DNA of 64,000 nucleotides. It comes from Mediterranea sp. (in: CFB group bacteria). GTDB taxonomy: Bacteria > Bacteroidota > Bacteroidia > Bacteroidales > Bacteroidaceae. A model generated the notes under the pieces. That model was not told the DNA's origin. It did not search any database and saw only the letters and a list, made by a program, of their open reading frames with translations. Below, in pieces: positions 17,543-27,286 of this stretch (position 1 is the stretch's first letter; every line of letters begins with the position of its first letter). Made by a program: the position numbers and the translations under genes. Location: the NCBI GenBank assembly GCA_031261785.1, contig JAISIZ010000062.1:1-64000 (forward strand). Reading direction: 5' to 3'.

Positions 17543-18965
17543 TGCGCAGCGTGACGTTGGTGAGGTTGAAGTTGCGGGTGAGCTTGACTTGCCCCAGATT
17601 GTCGGTGGTGGCGTCGATGCGATAGAGGTAGAAATTCTCTAAGCGAAGAGAGTCGTTCCATCCCGCGGCGGAGACGAACTCGCCCACTTCGTCGGCGTCG
17701 ACGTGCGAGAGATAGACGTTACGGAAGTGGGGATAGCCCCGCTCGGGTGGGCTGACGGGGGTGAGCATCACCTGCCAGTGGTCGGGTAGGGGCTGTCCTT
17801 CGTAGTCGGCCGGCAGCGTGCTGTAGCTGTAGTTGGGGTTCCAGTTGAGGTCGGCGGCGAGTAGTTGTCGGACATTCTCGGCCTTGACACGGGTCATGTA
17901 GATGTTCTCCGTCACGCCGCCCCGGTTCATGGCGCTCTTGAGGCGCAGCACGGTGGAGGTGCCGATGGCTTGGAGGTCGTGCCCCAGGATGTTGCGTATG
18001 CCGCCAGAGGTCTCGCTGCCGCAGGTGATGAGGCCGGCGCCCTTGCGTGCCACGCAGTGGCGGACGACGACGTTCTCGGTCGGGCGGTTGACACGCAGTC
18101 CGTCGGCGTCGCGTCCCGCCTTGATGCAGATGTTGTCGTCGTTGCAGTCCACGTCGCAACGCTCGATAAGTATGTCGTTGGACGAGTCGATGTCGATGCC
18201 GTCGGTGCTGGGACCGTGTCCGCCGACGTTGTTGTTGATGGTCAGCCCGCTGATGGTGCAGTGCTCGGAGTAGAGCACCTGGCAAGCCCAGAAGCCGGTG
18301 CGCAGGAGGGTGAAATCGCTGAGGGTGATGTCGGCGCTGTTCTCCACCAGTATGCCCCGCACGCGCTTGCAGTCGTAGTCGACGATCCATCGCAGTCCCT
18401 TGGCCTCGTACTCCTTGCGCATGCGCCAGTACTTCTCCCAGAACACCTCGCCCCGGCAATCGATGGTGCCGGCTCCACTCACCGCGGCGCCCCGCTCGCC
18501 TACGATGTTGATGACGGCCGACGGCCACTCCATCTCTATGCCCGCCACGCGCGAGGGAAACTCGGGATAGTGGCTGAGGTCGGTGGCGGCCAGTAGCGTC
18601 ACCCCTTTGTCGACGTGAAGGTCGACTCCACTTTTCACGAATAGGGCGCCGATGAGGTATCGTCCGGGCATCAACGTCACCCGTCCGCCTCCGGCTACGG
18701 CACAGCTGTCGATGGCACGTTGTATGCCCTCGGTGCTGAGCACGGTGCTGTCGGCCACGGCGCCGAAGTCGTTGGCCAGCCAGGTTCGTCCATTTTCGTC
18801 GGGCGCGACGCGGCTGCCTACGTGGGCAACCCACGAGAGGTCGGGCCGTTGGGGCAGCGGCCCCCAGTCGAACTCCTTGGTTACCGTTCCCGGCTCGGCG
18901 CAGGAAGTGAGCAGTGCCGTCGCGAGCCAGATGCCGACGGCGACGCGGATGTAGATCTGTTTCAT
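17532..18965 (-). CDS. GH28 family polygalacturonase-like lipoprotein
   Basis: This 477-aa protein has a lipoprotein signal peptide (ATALLTSCAE). It is a parallel beta-helix pectin hydrolase for galacturonan or rhamnogalacturonan. The four family motifs are visible: STDGIDIDSS (Asp), CNDDNICIKAG (the DD pair), CGSETSGG in place of the usual GHG, and RLKSA in place of RIK. The helix starts with the N-terminal NDFGAVADS. It faces the two CE1 esterases and lies beside the fimbrillin/SusCD/PL11 genes, consistent with pectin breakdown. Its substitution at GHG is common in exo-acting or rhamnogalacturonan-type GH28 members. Confidence 0.9.
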   Translation of the reverse strand: MKQIYIRVAVGIWLATALLTSCAEPGTVTKEFDWGPLPQRPDLSWVAHVGSRVAPDENGRTWLANDFGAVADSTVLSTEGIQRAIDSCAVAGGGRVTLMPGRYLIGALFVKSGVDLHVDKGVTLLAATDLSHYPEFPSRVAGIEMEWPSAVINIVGERGAAVSGAGTIDCRGEVFWEKYWRMRKEYEAKGLRWIVDYDCKRVRGILVENSADITLSDFTLLRTGFWACQVLYSEHCTISGLTINNNVGGHGPSTDGIDIDSSNDILIERCDVDCNDDNICIKAGRDADGLRVNRPTENVVVRHCVARKGAGLITCGSETSGGIRNILGHDLQAIGTSTVLRLKSAMNRGGVTENIYMTRVKAENVRQLLAADLNWNPNYSYSTLPADYEGQPLPDHWQVMLTPVSPPERGYPHFRNVYLSHVDADEVGEFVSAAGWNDSLRLENFYLYRIDATTDNLGQVKLTRNFNLTNVTLRISE

Positions 18966-19044
18966 TTTCGTAGGGATGGATGGTGAAGTTTCACACTCTT
19001 GTTCTTTTCATCCGCTAAAGTAGGGTATTCCCCTGATTCAGGGA

Positions 19045-19117
19045 ATGGAAATGCGTACATATACATGGAAAATCGTACACCAGGCGAAAAATTCCATGCT
19101 TATGTACGCATCTCCAT
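19045..19117. promoter_or_regulatory. inverted repeat upstream of the pectin locus, possible operator
   Basis: The arms at 19045-19069 and 19093-19117 are 25 bp each and differ at 3 positions, with a 23-bp centre. CGTACA occurs at 19054-19059 and again 20 bp later at 19074-19079, and TGTACG is at 19103-19108. The site lies between GH28 (minus strand) and the first fimbrillin-like gene (plus strand), where a locus regulator such as the HTCS at 34193 could bind. That link is an inference. Confidence 0.55.
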
Positions 19118-19235
19118 TGTTTAGCGTCCCGCTCTTGCGTAGATTCGCGGATATATTTCGCGTGCGAACTATTTCCCTCACTCCGTTCAAGAAGAACAGT
19201 ATGAAAAACTATATATTCATTATATTAACCAAGGT

Positions 19236-20321
19236 ATGAAAAACGATTCGAGAAAACATCAGAAGATGATGAAAGGCAGCTATCTGGCGCTGGCTTTCGC
19301 GTCGCTTCTCTTCGCGGGATGCGACAACGACATCAAGGAAGGCGACTACAAGTTCGCCGGCGACCAGGGGACCAAGGTGACATTCAGCGCCGTGGTGAAT
19401 CCTCAGGGCGACGATAACCTGAACGGAAGTACCCGCGTGTCGGGAGTGACATGGGAAACAGGCGACAGCCTCGGTATCACCTGCGGACCCAAGCAAGTGA
19501 ACATCCAATATCGCTATGAAGGACCGGAAACGCACGCCTTCTACGCCGTGGACAACACCCACGAGGTGTGGCTGCTCGGCTCGGAAGAGTACGCCGTGAG
19601 TGCCTACTATCCTTATATGGGTAGCGACGGCGTGGAGTTGGCCGCGCAGCAAGTGGTCACCTCGTCGGAGAACAACGCCACCGAGGAGGGACGCGCCAAG
19701 CTCGACTTCCTCTACGCGTCGGCCACCGCCAACCGCGACAACCCCAACGTGCAGCTCACCTTCAACCATAAGATGAGCCGCGTCATGCTCACCTTCCAGG
19801 CCGACGCCGGCGTGGAGCTGACGGACATCGACTGCTACATCGTGGGCACGCGCCAACACGGTACCATCAACCCCAACACGGGAGCGGTCGCGCTCGACGA
19901 GATGGATCCCGAGAGTACCGACGAGAACCCTATCCCGCAAAAACCCCGCGACCTCAACCAGGTGCTCACCGCCGCGAACAACTACACCTTCACCGCCATC
20001 CTCTTCCCGCAGACGCTCACCGAACGCGTGCTCCTCATCGAGGCCGGCATGCGCGGCATCTATTATAAGGTGGAGATTCCGCTGGCCGACCTGCCAGAGC
20101 TGAAGGGCGGCTATTCGTACAACTACACCGTGACGGCGAAGAACTACTCCAACGAACCTATCGTGCTCGAACTCACCGGATCGGAGATCATGCCTTGGAA
20201 CAACCAGGACGGCGGCACCTTCGTGCCCGAGCCTTCGCCCGCCGGAACGGACGCCGGAGCCAACCCGCCATCGTGGGGCGACATCCCCACGGAGACCATC
20301 ACGCCTACCGTGAAGCCGTAA
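19236..20321 (+). CDS. Mfa-like fimbrillin family lipoprotein
   Basis: This is a 361-aa surface lipoprotein with signal peptide and lipobox (ASLLFAGCDND). The family pattern of Mfa_like_1 proteins is present: TRVSGVTWETGDSLGI, AYYPYMGSD, LTFNHKMSRVMLTFQ near residue 175, and a C-terminal VLELTGSEIMPW before a proline-rich tail. Such proteins are either pilus subunits or surface glycan-associated proteins. Its place at the head of a susC/susD/PL11 run favours the latter here. The start could also be the internal MMK at residue 11, directly before the hydrophobic signal. Confidence 0.82.
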   Translation: MKNDSRKHQKMMKGSYLALAFASLLFAGCDNDIKEGDYKFAGDQGTKVTFSAVVNPQGDDNLNGSTRVSGVTWETGDSLGITCGPKQVNIQYRYEGPETHAFYAVDNTHEVWLLGSEEYAVSAYYPYMGSDGVELAAQQVVTSSENNATEEGRAKLDFLYASATANRDNPNVQLTFNHKMSRVMLTFQADAGVELTDIDCYIVGTRQHGTINPNTGAVALDEMDPESTDENPIPQKPRDLNQVLTAANNYTFTAILFPQTLTERVLLIEAGMRGIYYKVEIPLADLPELKGGYSYNYTVTAKNYSNEPIVLELTGSEIMPWNNQDGGTFVPEPSPAGTDAGANPPSWGDIPTETITPTVKP

Positions 20322-20387
20322 CTTCGCTTCCCCCTCATCGAGAAAGAGTTCAATCAGTACTATACATTATTATAATATAGAAAGACT

Positions 20388-21995
20388 ATGAAGTTCTACA
20401 ATTACATATCCCTCTTCATGTTCGCCGCCACGCTCGGTCTCGCCTCGTGCGCGCAGCAGGAAGACCCGACGGCTCCTGCGGCCGACGACATCCAGCCGTT
20501 GCGGCTCACCGTATCCGACAACGGATTCAAGGACATCACCCCCACCCGCGCCTCCGACGCGGGATACACCACCACCTTCGTCGAGGGCGACGCCATCGGC
20601 GTGTTCGCCGTACGCAACGGCGCGGTGATCGAAGATATCAGCAACCGCAAGTTCACCTACACCGAAGGCGTGTGGGAGCTGGACGGCGACGTGATCGAAT
20701 ACAAGGGCACGGACTTCAACAAGATGCAGTTCTTCGCCTACTATCCCTACCAGGCGACGATGGCGATCGATCCCTCGAAGGTGAACACCGCCGACCCGAG
20801 CCTCTCCGACCCCTTCGAGACCGTGGTGAGCAACTGGACCATCGGCGCCGACCAGAGCGGAGACAACTACACCCAGTACGACCTCATGACCAGCGTGGGC
20901 GCCGCCCAGGGCGAACGCCTGCAAGGCAAGGTGAGCTTCCAGATGAAACACCGCATGAGCCTCGCCGTGATCGAGATGCCCAAGATCAATTACTCGTTCA
21001 CCAACGGCGGGATGGCAGACTATCAGTCGGACGTCAGCGTGGGCGAGTTCACCATGAACGGCACCGCCATGCAGCCCTACTACGACGCCACCACCGAGAC
21101 TTACCAGGCATTGGTGAAGCCCGCCACGGCATATACCATAGCGGGTACCTACACCGGAGCCAGCGAGATGGAGTACTCGGCGCAAGGCACGCTCGAGAGC
21201 GGCACGGCGAAGAAGTACGTCATCAGCGATCCCACGAGTATCACCTACACGCTGGCCGTGGGCGACTACTACTGCGCCAGCGGTAAGCTCGTGAGCGGCA
21301 ATGAGGAGACCGTGCCGGAGGATTGCATAGGCATCGTGTTCTACGTGGGCAACCCGCAACCGTCGGCATTGCCCGACGACGCCTCGTACACCGAGACCAA
21401 CGACGCCCTGCGTCGCGACTATCCCAACGCCACGCACGGATTGGTGGTGGCCATGGACAATGCCACGAGATATGGCGTGACCGACGTGCGTTTCGCCTCG
21501 ACCAGCACCTCGCAGTTCGCCGCCTGGTTCACCTCCGACCCCGACTGGAGCGACAAGTTCATAACCGACATCGGCCGCACCGTCAACCCCGGCTTCCTGG
21601 GCTACAACAACACCGTGCTCATGGAGATGTCGCCCTCGACGACCGCCTGCGACTCGGCCATGAGCTTCATCACCACCTACCGCGAGGAAGTGCCCGCACC
21701 CAAGGGAGCCTCCAGATGGTTCATCCCCACCCTCCGCGAGTACGAGACGCTGACCACCAACCTGGCCGCCGTCAACGCCAAGCTGAACGCCGCCAACACG
21801 CAGACAGGCGGTGCTCTCGGCACGGCGCTCATCACGGGCGGTGCCCTGGGCGGAACGGCATACTGGACATCGAAGGAACGCGACCGCAACACCACCATTG
21901 TCTATCAGCATAACCTGACAGCCGGTTCCTTGCTCACCCCCTATCGCGACCGAGGTAGCCAAGATGGACTGTTCCGCTTCATGCTCGCGTTCTAA
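20388..21995 (+). CDS. Mfa-like fimbrillin family lipoprotein with C-terminal DUF1566-like domain
   Basis: This 535-aa lipoprotein (LGLASCAQQ lipobox) has an N-terminal Mfa_like_1 half: TTFVEGDAIGVFAV, FFAYYPYQATM and VSFQMKHRMSLAVIEM. The C-terminal roughly 200 residues contain WFIPTLREYETL and AYWTSKERD, the pattern of Lcl/DUF1566-type domains often fused to fimbrillins. It is probably exposed at the cell surface. It sits 66 bp after the first fimbrillin-like gene and 50 bp before susC, in one transcription direction. It may bind the glycan handled by the SusCD pair, though no function is proven by sequence. Confidence 0.8.
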   Translation: MKFYNYISLFMFAATLGLASCAQQEDPTAPAADDIQPLRLTVSDNGFKDITPTRASDAGYTTTFVEGDAIGVFAVRNGAVIEDISNRKFTYTEGVWELDGDVIEYKGTDFNKMQFFAYYPYQATMAIDPSKVNTADPSLSDPFETVVSNWTIGADQSGDNYTQYDLMTSVGAAQGERLQGKVSFQMKHRMSLAVIEMPKINYSFTNGGMADYQSDVSVGEFTMNGTAMQPYYDATTETYQALVKPATAYTIAGTYTGASEMEYSAQGTLESGTAKKYVISDPTSITYTLAVGDYYCASGKLVSGNEETVPEDCIGIVFYVGNPQPSALPDDASYTETNDALRRDYPNATHGLVVAMDNATRYGVTDVRFASTSTSQFAAWFTSDPDWSDKFITDIGRTVNPGFLGYNNTVLMEMSPSTTACDSAMSFITTYREEVPAPKGASRWFIPTLREYETLTTNLAAVNAKLNAANTQTGGALGTALITGGALGGTAYWTSKERDRNTTIVYQHNLTAGSLLTPYRDRGSQDGLFRFMLAF

Positions 21996-22045
21996 GAGAG
22001 AGAATAGGTATCAATCTCCAAATACTGACACTTATCGCAATACTT

Positions 22046-25000
22046 ATGAATAAAGAGAACTCTATAAGAAGGACTACTTTGCCTTTGGCCCTCTGCTTCT
22101 CCCTGCTGGTGCTCGCGCCGGCATGGAGCGGCGGACAGGCGCTGCGGGCAGGGACGAACGCCACGCAACAGGCGGGCACCGTCTCGGGTACGGTGGTCGA
22201 CGCCTCGGGCGAGCCGGTGATCGGCGCCAACGTCGTGGCCGATGGCGCGACGACGGGAACCATCACCGACATCGACGGGCGGTTCAAGCTCAGCGTGCGC
22301 CCCGGCACACGCCTGCGGATATCGTTCATCGGCTACGTCGCCCAGACCGTGACGGCCCGCGACGGCATGACCGTCACCCTCGCCGAAGACGCCACCACCC
22401 TCGACGAAGTGGAGGTAGTGGCCTACGGCACACAAAAGAAAGTGACCATGACCGGCGCCATCGCCAGCGTGAAAGGCACCGAACTCACCCGCGTATCCGT
22501 CGGCTCGGTATCCAACGTGCTGGGCGGACAGATGGCTGGATTGACAACAGTTCAGTTCACTGGCGAGCCGGGTGCGGATGCGGCGAGCATATTGATTCGC
22601 GGCAAAGGAACGTTCAATATGTCCAGCCCGTTAGTGCAGATTGATGGTGTGGTACGTGAGTTAGACGAAGACAACGGTGTGAATGTACTGGCCACAATCG
22701 ATCCCAATGAAATAGAGAGCATCAGTATCCTGAAAGACGCTTCAGCTACGGCCGTTTTTGGAATCCGCGGTGCGAACGGTGTGATCTTGATTACGACGAA
22801 ACGCGGCAAAGAGGGAAAGGCGAAAGTGACATTCAGTACTTCTGTAAGTGCGGTGACGCCCACCAAGATGGTGGATCAAGCCAATTCATACGAATATGCA
22901 TCCTTTCATAATGCCATGAATCGAAATGATGGAACTGGCGAGATGTTCTCAGAAGCTGTCTTGCAAAAATTTAGGGATCATTCCGATCCTATTCGCTTCC
23001 CAGATACCCGATGGGCGGACTATATCATGAAGGACTTAACGTTGCAGAGCCAGCACAGCCTGAATATCTCTGGAGGAACGGAGAAAGTGCGCTATTTTAT
23101 CTCGGCAAGCGCCTATACGCAAGGAGGTATGTTCAACGAATTCAACTTACCATATAAGTTGAGCTATCAATATCGTCGTTTCAACTACCGCAGCAACTTG
23201 GACATGGACGTGACGAAAACGACGACCTTGTCGTTCAACATCAATGGCAATGTGAGTAATTCAGACAAGCCTCGTACCAGCCAAGCAGCTGGCGGATTAA
23301 TACGCAATATGTATGCGGCCACTCCTTTCTCAAGCCCGGGCGTTGTGGATGGAAAGCTGGTAAATACCGCCACTGATTACAGCGATGGCGTGCAACTCCC
23401 TTTCACGGGGGCAAATGGCATGCAATATTATGGTAACGGATTCCAGCGAACAAGCAAAAACGAATTGGCTATGGACGTCATGCTGAACCAGAAGCTAGAT
23501 TTCGTGACCAAAGGACTGAAGTTTAGATTGAAAGGATCGTATCACAGTGAGTTCACGGTCTATAAGGATGGTACAGGCGGAGCGGTAGCTAATTATAGCC
23601 CTGTGCTATTAGACGATGGAACGATAGGTTATCGGAAATCGGGAGAAAATACCGATGTCGTATATGGCTATGGAACGGGAAAGTATCGTGGTTGGTATAT
23701 GGAAACAGGATTCGATTATTCCAGGACATTCAATGATCATACAGTAGGCGCGTTGCTGCTTTACAATCAATCCAAAGATTATTATCCCCGCGAATATTCA
23801 GATATTCCTCGAGGATACGTGGGATTGGTAGCTCGTGCCACGTACGACTGGAAAAACCGCTATATGGCCGAATTCAATATGGGATACAATGGGTCCGAGA
23901 ATTTTGCTCCCGATAGACGATTCGATTTGTTCCCGGCTGGTTCTGTAGGATGGGTGATGAGTGAGGAAGAATTCTTCCAACCCGCCAGATCAGTGATCAG
24001 TTTTCTCAAGCTCAGAGCCAGTTTTGGATTAGTAGGTAACGATAAAATCGGAGGGGCGCGATTTATGTATATACCCGATCCGTATGGGGTAAACTTGGGA
24101 GACTTACCTAATCGCATCACAAGCAATAATAATGCATGGGGATATGGCTTTGGAGTTGACAACGGAACAGTGTCCATGGGTGCGAGAGAAGTTTCTAAGA
24201 ACAATCCTCTCGTGACGTGGGAAAAGGCTTTCAAGCAGAACTATGGAATAGATATTAATTTCTTTAACGACCGACTGAAAACTACTTTCGAGTACTTTAG
24301 AGAACATCGGAAAGATATATTGGTCACTCCCTACATCGCTCCAACCCTGCTCGGCTTCACTCCGTCTGTAGTCAATGGAGGTATCGTGGATAGTCACGGT
24401 TGGGAACTTTCTTTGAAGTGGAATGACCAAATAGGAAAGGATTTCCGTTATTGGGCCAACTTGAATCTCTCCTATAACCAGAACAAGATTATCGAGATGC
24501 AAGAAGCCCCAATGGAGAACGCATACCAATACGAGAAAGGACATCGCATCGATTCGCGCCCCCAGTATCTGTTCTGGAGGTATTACGACGAGAATACGCC
24601 AGCACTGTACGAACAGACGTTCAATAGGCCGTTCCCTGTGCACCAAGTCGTGCTACAGAATGGGGATGCCGTCTACGTCGATCTGAATGGCGACCGGAAA
24701 ATCGATAACAACGATTCGAGCCGTGATTACGGATTCACTGATGATCCCGAATACATGGCGGGTCTCAATCTCGGATTCAGTTGGAAGAACCTGGAAGTGA
24801 ATACGCAATGGACGGCGGCTTGGAACGTGAGCCGCATGATCTCCGACGTGTTCCGCCAACCGTTCTACTCGGCGGCGGACACTAAGACTGGTGGCTTGCT
24901 CTCGTACCACTTAACCAATACATGGACATCCGATAATCCCTCGCAAAATGCGGAATACCCGCGTGCCACATGGGAGAACGCCGCTAACAATTACGCCACG

Positions 25001-25240
25001 TCCACGCTGTATGAGAAGGACTCGAAGTACTTGCGTTTGAAGACAATCCAAGTGGCCTATAACTTTAAATTCCCTCTGATGAAGAACTTGGGACTTTCCA
25101 CTTGCCAACTGGCTTTCAGCGGATACAACATCTGGACCATTACGCCGTATCTTTGGGGAGACCCCGAGACACGTGCGAGCAACAGCCCCTCGTACCCATT
25201 GTCGAAGACATACACGTTGAGTTTGAAATTAGGATTCTAA
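22046..25240 (+). CDS. SusC-family TonB-dependent outer-membrane transporter (mosaic)
   Basis: This 1064-aa outer-membrane barrel imports oligosaccharides with its SusD partner. A signal peptide is followed by a CarboxypepD_reg-like domain (about residues 47-125, GTVSGTVVDASGEPVIGANV), then the plug (VVAYGTQKKVTMTGAI, then ISILKDASATAVFGIRGANG), then the barrel ending in LKLGF with a terminal Phe. Base composition changes inside the gene: 22441-22500 is 38/60 GC, 22861-22920 is 24/60 and 23581-23640 is 26/60, with values near 60% again at 24841-24900. This suggests that most of the plug and barrel was replaced by recombination. The reading frame is intact. Confidence 0.93.
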   Translation: MNKENSIRRTTLPLALCFSLLVLAPAWSGGQALRAGTNATQQAGTVSGTVVDASGEPVIGANVVADGATTGTITDIDGRFKLSVRPGTRLRISFIGYVAQTVTARDGMTVTLAEDATTLDEVEVVAYGTQKKVTMTGAIASVKGTELTRVSVGSVSNVLGGQMAGLTTVQFTGEPGADAASILIRGKGTFNMSSPLVQIDGVVRELDEDNGVNVLATIDPNEIESISILKDASATAVFGIRGANGVILITTKRGKEGKAKVTFSTSVSAVTPTKMVDQANSYEYASFHNAMNRNDGTGEMFSEAVLQKFRDHSDPIRFPDTRWADYIMKDLTLQSQHSLNISGGTEKVRYFISASAYTQGGMFNEFNLPYKLSYQYRRFNYRSNLDMDVTKTTTLSFNINGNVSNSDKPRTSQAAGGLIRNMYAATPFSSPGVVDGKLVNTATDYSDGVQLPFTGANGMQYYGNGFQRTSKNELAMDVMLNQKLDFVTKGLKFRLKGSYHSEFTVYKDGTGGAVANYSPVLLDDGTIGYRKSGENTDVVYGYGTGKYRGWYMETGFDYSRTFNDHTVGALLLYNQSKDYYPREYSDIPRGYVGLVARATYDWKNRYMAEFNMGYNGSENFAPDRRFDLFPAGSVGWVMSEEEFFQPARSVISFLKLRASFGLVGNDKIGGARFMYIPDPYGVNLGDLPNRITSNNNAWGYGFGVDNGTVSMGAREVSKNNPLVTWEKAFKQNYGIDINFFNDRLKTTFEYFREHRKDILVTPYIAPTLLGFTPSVVNGGIVDSHGWELSLKWNDQIGKDFRYWANLNLSYNQNKIIEMQEAPMENAYQYEKGHRIDSRPQYLFWRYYDENTPALYEQTFNRPFPVHQVVLQNGDAVYVDLNGDRKIDNNDSSRDYGFTDDPEYMAGLNLGFSWKNLEVNTQWTAAWNVSRMISDVFRQPFYSAADTKTGGLLSYHLTNTWTSDNPSQNAEYPRATWENAANNYATSTLYEKDSKYLRLKTIQVAYNFKFPLMKNLGLSTCQLAFSGYNIWTITPYLWGDPETRASNSPSYPLSKTYTLSLKLGF

Positions 25241-25261
25241 CAGATGAAAGGAGATACAACA

Positions 25262-27256
25262 ATGAAGTTACGAAATAAAGGATTTATCGCCGCATTGGCG
25301 GGGATATTGATCAGTCTTTCCTCCGTCTCGTGCGTGGATGAGATCAAGTTTGGAAACGCTTTCCTCGATAAGCCTCCCGGCGGTAATGCGACCATCGACA
25401 CAGTGTTCAACAACGCCGACTACGCCCGCCAGTTCCTGAACACCTGTTATGGCCGCCAATATTACGGGCTTCCATATAATACGGATTCACAGGGACGAAT
25501 CCCCGATTCGTCCAGCCCCTATCTCGGCAAGAAAGACGCCTTGACCGACTGTTGGCATATCCACTGGAATGGAGCTGCGATCTATAACCTCTACTATGTG
25601 GGTACAATGACAAGCCTCGGGGGACAAAGAGGTAACATCTTCGGCTACGACCGCGAGATGGTGTGGCAAGTGGTGCGCTGGTGCTGGCTCTTCTTAGAGA
25701 ATATCGATCGGGTGCCGGGCATGGATGCCACCGAGAAGGCGAGACTCGTGGCCGAGGCCAAATGCCTCATCGCCTCTCGCTACTTCGACCTGTTCCGCCA
25801 CTACGGCGGCCTGCCGCTGGTCTACAATTCGTTCACGGGTTTGGAGGGAACTTACGAGATGCCTCGCGGCACCGTGGAGGAGACCGTCAACTACATGATA
25901 TCGTTGCTCGACGACGCCATCAACTCGGGCGCCTTGCCTTGGGACTATCGCAACGACGCCACCACGCAGACGGGACACTGGACGAAAGCCGGCGCCATGG
26001 CGCTGAAGTGCAAGATCTGGCAATTCGCCGCCTCACCGCTGTTCAACGACGCGCAAGGCTATGCCGGAGGCACGTCCGACGCCGAGGAACAACACTTGGT
26101 GTGGTACGGCAGCTACCGTTCCGACCTTTGGGACAAATGCCTGCAAGCCTGCCAGGAGTTCTTCACCGCCCTGCAGCAGAACGGCTTCTACGAGCTGAAC
26201 CAAGCCACCGCCGCCACGCCCGAGGCGTATCGCCAAGCCTACCGCATGGGATACATCAAGCTGGCCAGCAAGGAGGTGCTACACTCGGTACGCGTACAGA
26301 TGGGCGACGCCTTCAACTCCAGTTCCTACATGTGGCACTCGTGGAGTACCAACGGACGCAACTCGTACACCCCCACGCAAGAGTACGTGGAGATGTTCCC
26401 CTGGAGCGACGGTACCCCCTTCAACTGGGAGAAGACGGAAGCCGAGGGACGGCTCGACGAGATGTTCCTCACCGGAACATTCAAGCCAGGAGAGCAGAAC
26501 CTGTCGGACATCGTGCTGACGCGTGACCCGCGCCTGTACGAGACGGTACGCTGCAACGGCGTGCCCCAATCGCTCGACTGGACGGCCGGCACCATGAGCG
26601 GCCTGCCCTTCGAACTCTGGGTGGGCGGCGCCGATGCCCTCCAAGCCAGCCTCAACGAGACCGGCAACTACGCCACGGGATACGACAACATGAAGTACTT
26701 CCTCGGCGTGGAGTACCAACGTCAATACACGCAGTGGGTGGCGCTCCGCCTCTCGGACCTCTACCTGACGTACGGCGAGGCGCTGATGCAAGCGCGGGGC
26801 GACCTGGCGGGATGCATCGAGCAGATAGACATCGTACGTGCCCGCGTGGGACTGCCCGGCCTGGCCGAGAGCAACCCCGACAAAAGCCTCACGGCCGACA
26901 AGGCCGCGCTGCTCGAGGAGCTGCTCCGCGAGCGGGTGTGCGAACTGGGTATGGAGGACGCGCGCTACTTCGACCTCATACGCTACAAACGTGCCGACCG
27001 CTTCGAGAAGCCTCTTCACGGACTGCTCATCTACCGCTTGGACGAGGACGGCGAGCGTACCGACACCAAGTGGAACGACGGCGATAAGAACCGCGGTGCC
27101 CTGCAACCTACGCACTTCGCCTATGAGAAGTTCCAGATACATAACATCCCCCGCCGGTGGTGGTCGTACGGCTTCGATCCGAAGTGGTACCTCTCGCCCT
27201 TCCCGCAAGCGGAGATCAACAAAGCGTACGGTCTGGTCCAGAACCCCGGATGGTAA
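25262..27256 (+). CDS. SusD-family surface glycan-binding lipoprotein
   Basis: This is the SusD partner of the preceding SusC. It caps the transporter at the cell surface and binds the oligosaccharide. The lipobox is LSSVSCVDE. SusD-type features include ARQFLNTCYGRQYYG near the N-terminus, LFRHYGGLPLVY near residue 175, and the RagB/SusD C-terminal segment with RERVCELGMEDARYFDLIRYKRA. An ATG at 25244 would add six residues, but AAAGGAG lies just before ATG 25262, so the latter is preferred, giving 664 aa. The first roughly 400 bp have lower GC than the rest, continuing the composition shift seen in the susC. Confidence 0.92.
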   Translation: MKLRNKGFIAALAGILISLSSVSCVDEIKFGNAFLDKPPGGNATIDTVFNNADYARQFLNTCYGRQYYGLPYNTDSQGRIPDSSSPYLGKKDALTDCWHIHWNGAAIYNLYYVGTMTSLGGQRGNIFGYDREMVWQVVRWCWLFLENIDRVPGMDATEKARLVAEAKCLIASRYFDLFRHYGGLPLVYNSFTGLEGTYEMPRGTVEETVNYMISLLDDAINSGALPWDYRNDATTQTGHWTKAGAMALKCKIWQFAASPLFNDAQGYAGGTSDAEEQHLVWYGSYRSDLWDKCLQACQEFFTALQQNGFYELNQATAATPEAYRQAYRMGYIKLASKEVLHSVRVQMGDAFNSSSYMWHSWSTNGRNSYTPTQEYVEMFPWSDGTPFNWEKTEAEGRLDEMFLTGTFKPGEQNLSDIVLTRDPRLYETVRCNGVPQSLDWTAGTMSGLPFELWVGGADALQASLNETGNYATGYDNMKYFLGVEYQRQYTQWVALRLSDLYLTYGEALMQARGDLAGCIEQIDIVRARVGLPGLAESNPDKSLTADKAALLEELLRERVCELGMEDARYFDLIRYKRADRFEKPLHGLLIYRLDEDGERTDTKWNDGDKNRGALQPTHFAYEKFQIHNIPRRWWSYGFDPKWYLSPFPQAEINKAYGLVQNPGW

Positions 27257-27286
27257 CGGCGAAACAAGATAAACAATCGTTTGAAT

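Noticed and set aside
19045-19117. Invertible promoter bounded by the inverted repeat
   Set aside because: The arms are only 23 bp apart, too close for a normal invertible segment, and no recombinase gene is nearby.
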